Positions 1 to 5,767 of a stretch of 11,336 bases of DNA are shown here, in pieces. A program made the translations under genes and the position numbers. Numbering within the stretch: the first letter of the stretch is position 1; each line of letters begins with the position of its first letter. The DNA comes from an uncultured Bacillota bacterium. Its GTDB lineage: Bacteria > Bacillota_I > Bacilli_A > Erysipelotrichales > Erysipelotrichaceae. The stretch spans positions 1 through 11,336 of the forward strand of contig CASEHR010000134.1 in NCBI GenBank assembly GCA_949287785.1, written 5' to 3'. A model generated the notes under the pieces. It saw nothing but the letters and a program-made list of their open reading frames with translations. It searched no databases and had not been told where the DNA came from.

Positions 1-1
1 A

Positions 2-616
2 TTCAGAGATCTGTTTTTTGATACGGCTACAGAAATGGGTGAAAATCAATTCGTCTTTATCGGGTATTATAACGCAGGTAAAAGCACGATCTTTAATCGT
101 CTTATCAATGAAGATCTGGCTGTGACATCTTTTTATCCTTCCACAACCATCGATTTGAATAAAGTTGACATAAATGGATTCACATTGGTCGATACACCAG
201 GACTAGTTTATGAAGATAATATTCTCTTTAATGCTGATAAGGCGGATATCAAAAGAATAACGATTAAAAAAACCATCAAACCCAAGGTCTATCAGGTATA
301 CAGTGAACAATCTTATGTCATTGATGATCTTGTGGCTGTCAGTCTGCTGCCGATCAATAGTAAAGCAAGTATAGCCTTTTATATCGATCGCGATATCGAC
401 ATACATCGCACTAAAAAGAGTAATCTAAATGAATTCATCAACAGTCATCGACCAAAATTAAATGATCATAGCAATACAAAAAGCTATAAAATCTATGAAA
501 CCAAGTGCGAACTGGTACTAAACGGGCTTGGCGTAATCAGCATCAAAAATATAAAAGAAGTTGAAATAAGGACAGTTTCCGATATCGGAATTATCAAAAG
601 GGAGTGTGTTTTCTAA
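2..616 (+). CDS. yqeH: Ribosome biogenesis GTPase YqeH, 5' truncated by the window edge
   Basis: This is the C-terminal part of a circularly permuted GTPase that assists 30S subunit assembly. The frame is open from base 2, so the real start and the N-terminal zinc finger and G4/G5 motifs lie upstream. The ATG at 35 is internal. Visible motifs are the P-loop GYYNAGKST (about 62-88), a TT pair after FYPS as the G2 candidate, and DTPG (G3, 191-202). The family's C-terminal RNA-binding region follows, with IKPKVYQV, IHRTK and a late LNGLGVISI block. In permuted GTPases G1-G3 come after G4-G5, which explains why a long tail follows DTPG. It is the first visible gene of the packed operon, and its TAA overlaps the yhbY ATG by one base. 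The P-loop GYYNAG is somewhat divergent from the more usual xxNVGKS form. Family assignment is firm. Confidence 0.9.
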   Translation, partial: FRDLFFDTATEMGENQFVFIGYYNAGKSTIFNRLINEDLAVTSFYPSTTIDLNKVDINGFTLVDTPGLVYEDNILFNADKADIKRITIKKTIKPKVYQVYSEQSYVIDDLVAVSLLPINSKASIAFYIDRDIDIHRTKKSNLNEFINSHRPKLNDHSNTKSYKIYETKCELVLNGLGVISIKNIKEVEIRTVSDIGIIKRECVF

Positions 617-903
617 TGCTAACAAACAAACAAAAAGCTTATTTACGATCCATAGCCAACAGAGAAAAAGCTGTTTACCATATTGGTAAAGAAGGGATAA
701 ATACTAATCTTATCGATGGTATTGACCTATACCTTGCAGCTCATGAGCTGATCAAAGTCAATCTTTTGAAAACGGCGATGATATCGGCCAATGAAGCAGC
801 GATCGACATCAGCATCCACACCGGAAGCGATGTTGTTCAGATTATCGGACGCACTATCATCTTATATCGCAAAAGTAAAAAAGGGGTCATCGTTTTGCCA
901 TGA
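616..903 (+). CDS. yhbY: YhbY-type CRM-domain RNA-binding protein
   Basis: A 95-residue single CRM (YhbY/CRS1) domain protein, the usual length for this family, which binds pre-50S ribosomal particles. Family landmarks are an N-terminal basic LRSIANREK stretch, the GKEG loop (residues 24-27), ELIKV (44-48), VVQIIGR (73-79) and LYR (83-85). The frame is also open from a GTG at 604, but the ATG at 616 is preferred. It sits 11 nt after GGAG (601-604), overlaps the yqeH stop as TAATG, and gives the family's normal N-terminus. It lies directly after yqeH, as yqeI does in Bacillus. The product is expected to be cytoplasmic and ribosome-associated. Confidence 0.93.
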   Translation: MLTNKQKAYLRSIANREKAVYHIGKEGINTNLIDGIDLYLAAHELIKVNLLKTAMISANEAAIDISIHTGSDVVQIIGRTIILYRKSKKGVIVLP

Positions 904-1466
904 TCAAGATCGACGTTGACAATTTTCATCTTTTGTCTAAGAAGGCCAAGAATGATATCTTCGTCAATCATCCCGATGATCTGTTGGAACTTATTGAACC
1001 TCTTCTTTCAAAAGGCCGTTTTGCACATTCAAAAAGCGTAGCTGACGTTGCGGTCAGACTTGCCGAAATACATCACGTTGATAAGCGTAAAGCTTATGTT
1101 GCCGGTATCTTACATGATCTTACCAAGAGTTTGAGTGATGAAGAACATATCAACTATCTTAAGGCATATGACTTGATGAAACTTCATAGTCCAAAACCTC
1201 TGTGGCACAGTTATTCAGCAGTTTATTTCATCAAAGAGAAACTCAATCTGTATGACGGTGATATACTGAATGCGATCTATCATCACACTGATGGTTTATC
1301 CAAAAGCAAGTTGGCGATGATTATTTATATAGCCGATAAAAGAGAACCTTTACGAAAGATCGAAGATAATATACTTGACTTAGCTTATCGCGATCTGTAT
1401 AAAGCTTTTAAAGAATTGAAAATCGATGTTGCGAGGTATGTACATGACAAACAAAAAACTAACTAA
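900..1466 (+). CDS. yqeK: YqeK-family HD-domain phosphohydrolase (probable symmetrical Ap4A hydrolase)
   Basis: A 188-residue HD-superfamily metal-dependent phosphohydrolase. YqeK proteins hydrolyse diadenosine tetraphosphate symmetrically to ADP. The metal ligands are visible in the expected order: His43 (RFAHS), His72-Asp73 (ILHDLTK), His103 (LWHSYSA), His128-His129 (IYHHT) and Asp146 (YIADKREP). The start codon overlaps the yhbY stop as ATGA, which implies translational coupling. The HD region begins near residue 38, leaving roughly 25-30 extra N-terminal residues compared with a minimal YqeK. In Bacillus the preceding gene is nadD (yqeJ), and in some lineages the two are fused. Here nadD is absent, so the extension may be a leftover of a NadD C-terminus, although I see no diagnostic NadD motif in it. 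Confidence 0.9.
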   Translation: MIKIDVDNFHLLSKKAKNDIFVNHPDDLLELIEPLLSKGRFAHSKSVADVAVRLAEIHHVDKRKAYVAGILHDLTKSLSDEEHINYLKAYDLMKLHSPKPLWHSYSAVYFIKEKLNLYDGDILNAIYHHTDGLSKSKLAMIIYIADKREPLRKIEDNILDLAYRDLYKAFKELKIDVARYVHDKQKTN

Positions 1467-1773
1467 AGTAGTTGATATACTGGATAAAAGACTGGCTGAA
1501 GAATTGGTGATCATTGATTTTGGCAACTCCAATCCGATCACAGATATGTTTTTAATATGTACATCAAAAAACGAAAGACACGCCGATTCGTTAGTTACTT
1601 ATTTAAAAGAAGGGCTTGAAGGAATATATGATATCTATCATATCGACGATGCCGATCTCGGCTGGATCATCGTCGATCTTGGTGATATCATCATTCATAT
1701 TTTTACTAAAGAGATGCGTGAAAAGTATCAGTTGGAGCGTTTATGGTCAGACCAGAAGTTGATCAGAATCTGA
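1444..1773 (+). CDS. rsfS: Ribosomal silencing factor RsfS
   Basis: A 109-residue RsfS (Iojap/YbeB/YqeL) protein. The family binds uL14 on the 50S subunit, blocks 30S joining and lowers translation during starvation. Family signatures are NPITDMFLICTSKNERHADSL (residues 30-50), GWIIVDLGDIIIHIF (73-87) and the C-terminal MREKYQLERLW (91-101). Three in-frame ATGs (1426, 1438, 1444) are possible. I chose 1444 because the best ribosome site, GAGG at 1433-1436, lies 7 nt before it but only 1 nt before 1438, and because this start gives the family length. It overlaps the end of yqeK by 23 nt and sits between yqeK and yqeM exactly as yqeL does in Bacillus. Confidence 0.93.
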   Translation: MTNKKLTKVVDILDKRLAEELVIIDFGNSNPITDMFLICTSKNERHADSLVTYLKEGLEGIYDIYHIDDADLGWIIVDLGDIIIHIFTKEMREKYQLERLWSDQKLIRI

Positions 1774-2459
1774 TCGATAACTACTCATTTTTAGCCGATA
1801 TCTATGATGATCTGATGATTATCGATCGAAGTAATTATGATATTTGGCGCTCTTATGTAAAAAAGTATATTCACGGCAAGAAGATTCTGGAACTGGCGAG
1901 TGGCAGCGGGATCTTCGCCAGCCTTCTGGAAGAAGACGGTTATAACGTATTGGCCAGTGATATCTCAAAAGCGATGCGCAAAAGAGCTTCTTTCAACTTC
2001 GACGGAGCCTACATCGACCTTGACATGCGGCATATCGATTTAGAAGACAGTTTTGATGGTGTCGTCTGTATTCTTGATTCCATCAACTACTTAGCTGATG
2101 GAAAGGAACTTGACGCAACATTTGAAGGTGTTTACGATCATCTGAATGATAATGGTGTCTTCATATTTGATGCCCATTCGTTTGCCAGGATCGAAGAGTT
2201 TAAAAATCCCTATATCGAAGAGGGTGAAATTGATGGTGTCAAGTATCAGTGGACCATTCGAAGTGATGAAATGGATATGTCGATCGTTCAAAATTTTGTT
2301 TTTTACCTTGATGATCGGATTATAAAAGAGAGTCACATCCAGATAGTACATCGACCGGATGTGCTTATAAAGGCGATGGAAAAAGCAGGTTTTAAAGTTA
2401 CTTATATACCTGACTTTATTGAAAATGAGAAAGAACTTTTTATAGGAGAGAAGAAATGA
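1743..2459 (+). CDS. yqeM: YqeM-like class I SAM-dependent methyltransferase
   Basis: A 238-residue Rossmann-fold methyltransferase of unknown substrate. The N-terminal FLADIYDDLM (residues 16-25) is typical of the YqeM group. Motif I for SAM binding is ILELASGSG (48-56), followed by an acidic residue at the end of strand 2 (Asp73). A DMRHI segment (94-98) and CILDSINYL (109-117) correspond to the later SAM and substrate-binding motifs. GGAG at 1734-1737 lies 5 nt before the ATG, and the gene overlaps rsfS by 31 nt, the longest overlap in the operon. Position after rsfS matches yqeM in Bacillus. Methylation yields S-adenosylhomocysteine, which the next gene's product is predicted to cleave. 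The methylated substrate cannot be read from the sequence. Confidence 0.88.
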   Translation: MVRPEVDQNLIDNYSFLADIYDDLMIIDRSNYDIWRSYVKKYIHGKKILELASGSGIFASLLEEDGYNVLASDISKAMRKRASFNFDGAYIDLDMRHIDLEDSFDGVVCILDSINYLADGKELDATFEGVYDHLNDNGVFIFDAHSFARIEEFKNPYIEEGEIDGVKYQWTIRSDEMDMSIVQNFVFYLDDRIIKESHIQIVHRPDVLIKAMEKAGFKVTYIPDFIENEKELFIGEKK

Positions 2460-3148
2460 TTGTAATTTTAGCAGCAATGGATGAAGAGATATCTGCTTTA
2501 AAAGAATTGATGAGTATCGAAAAGGAAAGAATTATCCATAATACCGAATGTACTTTCGGCGTTTTAGGCGGGAAGGACGTCTTACTTGCAAAAAGCGGTG
2601 TCGGCAAAGTCGAAGCAGCTGTAAGAGTGACGATGCTCCTGAGTCTATTCGATATCGATTATCTCATCAATATCGGTTCGGCTGGTTCATTAGATGAGAA
2701 TATTCCGGTCGGTTCGGTGATCATACCCAATGTTTTAGGAGTGCATGATTTCGATGTACCTGATGAGAAATGGACAAAGAATTTTACTGATCAACGTCAT
2801 ACTTTTTATCCCGATCAGAGATTGCTCGATATTGCCAAGATGATCAGTGACGATAAGACATTTTTCGCTCCACATGTTTCCGGTGATGCGTTCATATACC
2901 GTAATGATCAAATAGATAAAATCAAAAATGAGTTTCCGCGTGCCAAGTCGTGTGAGATGGAGGCTGCAGCAATCGCTAATGCATGCGAAATAATGGATGT
3001 ACCATATATCATCATCAGAGCGATCAGTGATGTGACTCTTCGCAAAGACAGTGAGATCGACTTTGACACTTATTTAAAGACGGCTTCTTGTAACAGCGCA
3101 CTTTTCTGCAGGAATTTTATCGAGAAAGAAGGTCTTTATGAACATTAA
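2456..3148 (+). CDS. mtnN: 5'-methylthioadenosine/S-adenosylhomocysteine nucleosidase
   Basis: A 230-residue MTA/SAH nucleosidase, a cytoplasmic enzyme that hydrolyses MTA and SAH (and often 5'-deoxyadenosine) to adenine plus the thioribose product. Visible signatures are AAMDEE with the catalytic acid Glu11, the GSAGS phosphorylase-fold loop (74-78), SGDAFI (142-147), CEMEAAAIA with the ribose-binding Met168-Glu169 (166-174), and ISDV with the purine-protonating Asp192. Length is normal for the family. AGGAGAG (2443-2449) precedes the ATG, which overlaps the methyltransferase stop as ATGA. The strict coupling to a SAM-dependent methyltransferase suggests local removal of inhibitory SAH. Confidence 0.95.
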   Translation: MIVILAAMDEEISALKELMSIEKERIIHNTECTFGVLGGKDVLLAKSGVGKVEAAVRVTMLLSLFDIDYLINIGSAGSLDENIPVGSVIIPNVLGVHDFDVPDEKWTKNFTDQRHTFYPDQRLLDIAKMISDDKTFFAPHVSGDAFIYRNDQIDKIKNEFPRAKSCEMEAAAIANACEIMDVPYIIIRAISDVTLRKDSEIDFDTYLKTASCNSALFCRNFIEKEGLYEH

Positions 3149-3641
3149 TGAACATCCTTATATTGATAAGAATAAGTATATTCTTTATCATCTGGAAGAT
3201 CTTAAAATAACCAAGACACAGACTTTGATATGCCTTTTGATCAATTTTTACGATGAAATCAAAAAAGAACTGTCGTATGAGGATATTGCCAAAAAACTTT
3301 CGATCGATGTTGGGAAAGTAGATGAATGCATCGATGAATTGATTGAAATGGGTTATTTAAAAATAACAGTCAATGGCCATATTAGTTATGATCTAAGCGG
3401 TATTTTTGAGAACACAAAGCCAAAGCAGGAGAGTAATACTTTCAAGGAAATATTGGGTGATTTCGAAAATGTCTTCAATCGCGTTTTGAATACAACTGAA
3501 TTGACGATCCTTTCCGAGCTGATCGATACCTATCCCAAGGATAAGATCATCTACGCTTTAAAAGAAGCAGAAGTATATCAAAAAGGAACGCCGAATATCT
3601 TTTACGTGCGCTCGGTACTCGAAAATGACCAAAAAAGCTGA
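3138..3641 (+). CDS. dnaD: DnaD-like replication initiation/primosome protein, short form
   Basis: A 167-residue DnaD-domain protein. In Firmicutes, DnaD helps load the replicative helicase during initiation and restart. Residues about 14-90 look like the N-terminal winged helix, including LSYEDIAKKLSIDVGKVDECI and a following wing. A charged linker covers about 91-105. The C-terminal DnaD/DnaB-like helical domain runs about 106-163 with FENVFNRVLNTTELTILSEL and a terminal NIFYVRSVL. Bacillus DnaD is roughly 230 residues, so this protein lacks the longer C-terminal DNA-binding tail. AAGAAGG upstream (about 3126-3132) serves the ATG at 3138, and the gene overlaps mtnN by 11 nt. dnaD followed by nth is the Bacillus order, which supports the assignment. 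Confidence 0.85.
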   Translation: MNINEHPYIDKNKYILYHLEDLKITKTQTLICLLINFYDEIKKELSYEDIAKKLSIDVGKVDECIDELIEMGYLKITVNGHISYDLSGIFENTKPKQESNTFKEILGDFENVFNRVLNTTELTILSELIDTYPKDKIIYALKEAEVYQKGTPNIFYVRSVLENDQKS

Positions 3642-4248
3642 TATAGTCTATAAAATCCTCGATCGGACTTTCAATGACGCCAAATGCGAACTTATCTTCC
3701 GCAATCGTTTTGAATTGCTTATTGCCGTAGTATTAAGCGCACAGACGACTGATAAAAAAGTCAACAAAGTGACGCCTTTATTATTTGCAAAGTATCCTGA
3801 CTCACAGTCACTTAAGAATGCTGATCCTGAAGAGGTAATGGCTATTCTAAAGCCCTTGGGTCTTTACCGGAACAAAGCCTTCAACATCATCTCTTTAGCC
3901 GAAGATCTCTGCAAAAATTACGGAGGTATCGTGCCTGATAAAAAAGATGAACTGGTTAAACTGAAAGGTGTCGGCAATAAGACTGCAAATGTCGTTCTGG
4001 CTGAAGGTTATGGGGTGCCAGCTTTTGCTGTCGATACTCATGTTGCAAGGGTTGCTAAACGGTTGGGCTTTGCCGATGAAGAAGATGATGTAGAAACCAT
4101 AGAAAAAAAGCTCATGCGAGCTTTTCGAAAGGATAGATGGATCAAAAGCCATCATCTGTTTATTTTCTTTGGTCGATATCTGTGCAAAGCCCGTAACCCG
4201 ATGTGCTCTGATTGCCCGCTCAGCGATATGTGCAAAGTCAGACACTAA
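3625..4248 (+). CDS. nth: Endonuclease III, base-excision repair DNA glycosylase/AP lyase
   Basis: A 207-residue HhH-GPD DNA glycosylase that removes oxidised pyrimidines and nicks abasic sites. The helix-hairpin-helix LKGVGNKTANVV (residues 113-124) carries the catalytic Lys119. VDTHV carries the catalytic Asp137. The C-terminus has the complete [4Fe-4S] ligand set, C187-X6-C194-X2-C197-X5-C203. Length is typical. The ATG lies inside the end of dnaD (17 nt overlap) and has no convincing ribosome site, so it probably depends on translational coupling. Its stop overlaps the stop of the convergent minus-strand gene by 4 nt, and no terminator hairpin is visible at the junction. Confidence 0.96.
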   Translation: MTKKADIVYKILDRTFNDAKCELIFRNRFELLIAVVLSAQTTDKKVNKVTPLLFAKYPDSQSLKNADPEEVMAILKPLGLYRNKAFNIISLAEDLCKNYGGIVPDKKDELVKLKGVGNKTANVVLAEGYGVPAFAVDTHVARVAKRLGFADEEDDVETIEKKLMRAFRKDRWIKSHHLFIFFGRYLCKARNPMCSDCPLSDMCKVRH

Positions 4249-4946
4249 GCTTTGCGGATAATACCGATAGGTGTTGATTCGCGGTTTTGGCCAAGTGGAT
4301 TATCCTTGAGTATCTTGACAACAAGCTCATTAGCGATCGTATGATCGCTGCTACCTAAGATATTGCCGCCAAGGTCATTGATATCGACGATAAAAACCGG
4401 GTGATTGATCTTTTTGGCGATTTTCAGTGCAACATCATCCGGATCTTTCGGGCCTAAGACAACATACTCATTGTATGGGGGTATAGTATTCGGCGTAGGA
4501 CCATCGATCGCTGCTGCCTTTCGACCGGCTACGATATAAAACCATCCCTTTTTCCCGATCAGTTTACCGATCGCCCCGCATGCAGCTGCCAGCAGGATCT
4601 TGAAACGGCCGCATTCCTTAATGGCATAATGCATCGTCTCAGGCATGCCAAGTCCGATGCCATGGGGCGTTTTTGTAACAAAACGGCTTAAAAAAACCGC
4701 TAGTCGGCTAGGCTTTATATCCTTCAGTGGGATCGCACGGTCTTTTTGCGTACATGCAACACTTTTTTCCGAAACAAAGACCCAATCACCTGCTTGTAAT
4801 TTATCTTTGGTATAGCGGTCAACGACTTCGACGATATCGTCGCCATATTTAATTACATGTGTCTTGACGGGTATTCGCGCATACTTTGCTCCGTCAACTT
4901 CGATATAGAGGTCCTTGACCTCATCTGGGTATAATTCTTTTTCCAT
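4245..4946 (-). CDS. CofE-like coenzyme F420-0:glutamate ligase family protein, function unknown
   Basis: A 233-residue protein resembling the F420-0:gamma-glutamyl ligase family (CofE, COG1478/PF01996). Features that fit are IPVKTHVIKYGDDIVEVV near the N-terminus (25-42), SEKSVACTQ (59-67), the glycine-rich TPHGIGLGMPET (93-104), AAIDGPTPNTIPPYNEYVVLGPKDPDD (145-171) and VDINDLGGNILG (187-198). True CofE enzymes add glutamates to coenzyme F420 using GTP. F420 is not expected in an organism of this kind, and no F420 gene is nearby, so the substrate is probably different. It is the only minus-strand gene here. It overlaps nth tail to tail and diverges from the DUF3196-like gene. No ribosome site precedes the ATG, and the start could be leaderless. 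No nearby downstream in-frame start is obvious. Confidence 0.75.
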   Translation of the reverse strand: MEKELYPDEVKDLYIEVDGAKYARIPVKTHVIKYGDDIVEVVDRYTKDKLQAGDWVFVSEKSVACTQKDRAIPLKDIKPSRLAVFLSRFVTKTPHGIGLGMPETMHYAIKECGRFKILLAAACGAIGKLIGKKGWFYIVAGRKAAAIDGPTPNTIPPYNEYVVLGPKDPDDVALKIAKKINHPVFIVDINDLGGNILGSSDHTIANELVVKILKDNPLGQNRESTPIGIIRKA

Positions 4947-4953
4947 ATGCGCT

Positions 4954-4962
4954 ATTTTAGCA
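4954..4962 (-). promoter_or_regulatory. Extended -10 promoter for the CofE-like gene
   Basis: Read on the minus strand this is TGCTAAAAT, an extended -10 element with one mismatch to TATAAT. A -35 box is not recognisable at the usual spacing. Transcription would begin around 4946-4947, at or beside the ATG, so the mRNA would have essentially no leader. It lies within the footprint of the opposite promoter. Inferred from sequence only. Confidence 0.5.
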
Positions 4963-4968
4963 TGAGTT

Positions 4969-4977
4969 TGTTATAAT
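4969..4977 (+). promoter_or_regulatory. Extended -10 promoter for the DUF3196-like gene
   Basis: TGTTATAAT is a perfect extended -10 element (TG, one base, TATAAT). The -35 region is poor, as is common with extended -10 promoters. The expected start of transcription, about 7 nt after the box, is at 4984, the A of the start codon. No Shine-Dalgarno sequence occurs before that ATG, which fits a leaderless message. Confidence 0.65.
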
Positions 4978-4983
4978 TGATGC

Positions 4984-5715
4984 ATGAAATCAAATTATTA
5001 TGATGAAATGCTCCGTGAAATAAAATCGTTATATAAAAACGGGGATATAAATGAAGCAACACGACGCTTGGATAATGAACTGCAAATGCCTTATATTCCG
5101 GCGGATATTGAAACGGAATTACTGAAACTGAAAGATCTATATAAATCAGAAAGAAATGTAAATAAAAAACTAAGTACAGATGAATTATACGACTATCTGT
5201 TAAGCAAAGATCCATTCAAAGAACTTGTTGCGTGCGAAGAATTTGACAAGATGAATCTGCGTGACCATCATGATGTCATTCAAGAGTACCTTTTGAGCGC
5301 TGTTAATGACAACGCCAGATCATTAATGGTCGCCTCATTGATTGCGCAGGGTATAAGAGAGGAATATACGATAGTGAAAAACGGAATCGAATACAATTTT
5401 GTTCCCTTGTATTGTGATGAGATCCAGATGTCGGACGGTTATATTAGCGCAATGAGTTTTATCGATAAAACCATAGGAAATGAAAATGCATCAATCGAAG
5501 ACTTGGCAAAATCCCTTATAATCAAGTTATGTTTCGATGCCTTACCTATGTCGCTTTGCGAAGAAGAAGGTATTCTCTATGCCAAAAGCATCATTATTTA
5601 TATTTTTGATCTTTTTTGTGACCGGGATGGGAAAGAAGATTTTATCGCTAAATATGTAGATGATAAAGATGTATTATTCGAAAAAACGGCTTTAGATAAA
5701 ATATTTGGAGCGTAA
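4984..5715 (+). CDS. DUF3196-like hypothetical protein (MG237/MPN330 family candidate)
   Basis: A 243-residue, acidic, mostly helical cytoplasmic protein with no signal peptide or membrane segment. The N-terminus (about 1-55) looks like a helical-repeat pair, with NGDINEATRRLDNELQMPYIPADIE resembling TPR-like packing. A middle segment holds EEYTIVKNGIEYNFVP (126-141). A later helical part holds LIIKLCFDALPMSLCEEEG (178-196). These blocks match my memory of the DUF3196 family of Erysipelotrichia and Mollicutes. Gene order supports this: it sits directly before tig-lon, as MG237 sits before tig (MG238) and lon (MG239) in Mycoplasma genitalium. The ATG has no ribosome site and lies where transcription should start. 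No biochemical function is known to me. A role linked to protein folding or turnover is only a guess from the neighbours. Confidence 0.75.
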   Translation: MKSNYYDEMLREIKSLYKNGDINEATRRLDNELQMPYIPADIETELLKLKDLYKSERNVNKKLSTDELYDYLLSKDPFKELVACEEFDKMNLRDHHDVIQEYLLSAVNDNARSLMVASLIAQGIREEYTIVKNGIEYNFVPLYCDEIQMSDGYISAMSFIDKTIGNENASIEDLAKSLIIKLCFDALPMSLCEEEGILYAKSIIIYIFDLFCDRDGKEDFIAKYVDDKDVLFEKTALDKIFGA

Positions 5716-5737
5716 ATGTGCAATATATTTGGAGATT

Positions 5738-5746
5738 TGCTATAAT
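5738..5746 (+). promoter_or_regulatory. Extended -10 promoter for tig
   Basis: TGCTATAAT is a perfect extended -10 element in the 52 bp gap before tig. The -35 match is weak (TGTGCA at 5717-5722, 18 nt away). Transcription would start near 5753, giving a leader of about 15 nt that still includes AGGAGG (5758-5763), 4 nt before the tig ATG. It probably also drives lon and engB. Confidence 0.65.
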
Positions 5747-5767
5747 ATCTTGGCATTAGGAGGAAAC

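Noticed and set aside
604..615. GTG start four codons upstream for yhbY
   Set aside because: It sits on the GGAG ribosome site itself and adds non-family residues. The ATG at 616 has proper spacing and the stop-start overlap.
2091..2477. 128-codon minus-strand open frame opposite the methyltransferase
   Set aside because: Phe/Ile/Leu-rich composition typical of antisense shadows in AT-rich genes, and fully inside well-supported coding sequence.
4672..4715. Possible hairpins in AT/CG-rich stretches inside the CofE-like gene
   Set aside because: They lie within conserved coding sequence and lack a U-tract on either strand, so there is no reason to call a terminator.
5705..5767. 21-codon N-terminal extension of trigger factor
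   Set aside because: It overlaps the tig promoter, has no ribosome site and is not part of the family N-terminus. ATG 5768 follows AGGAGG.
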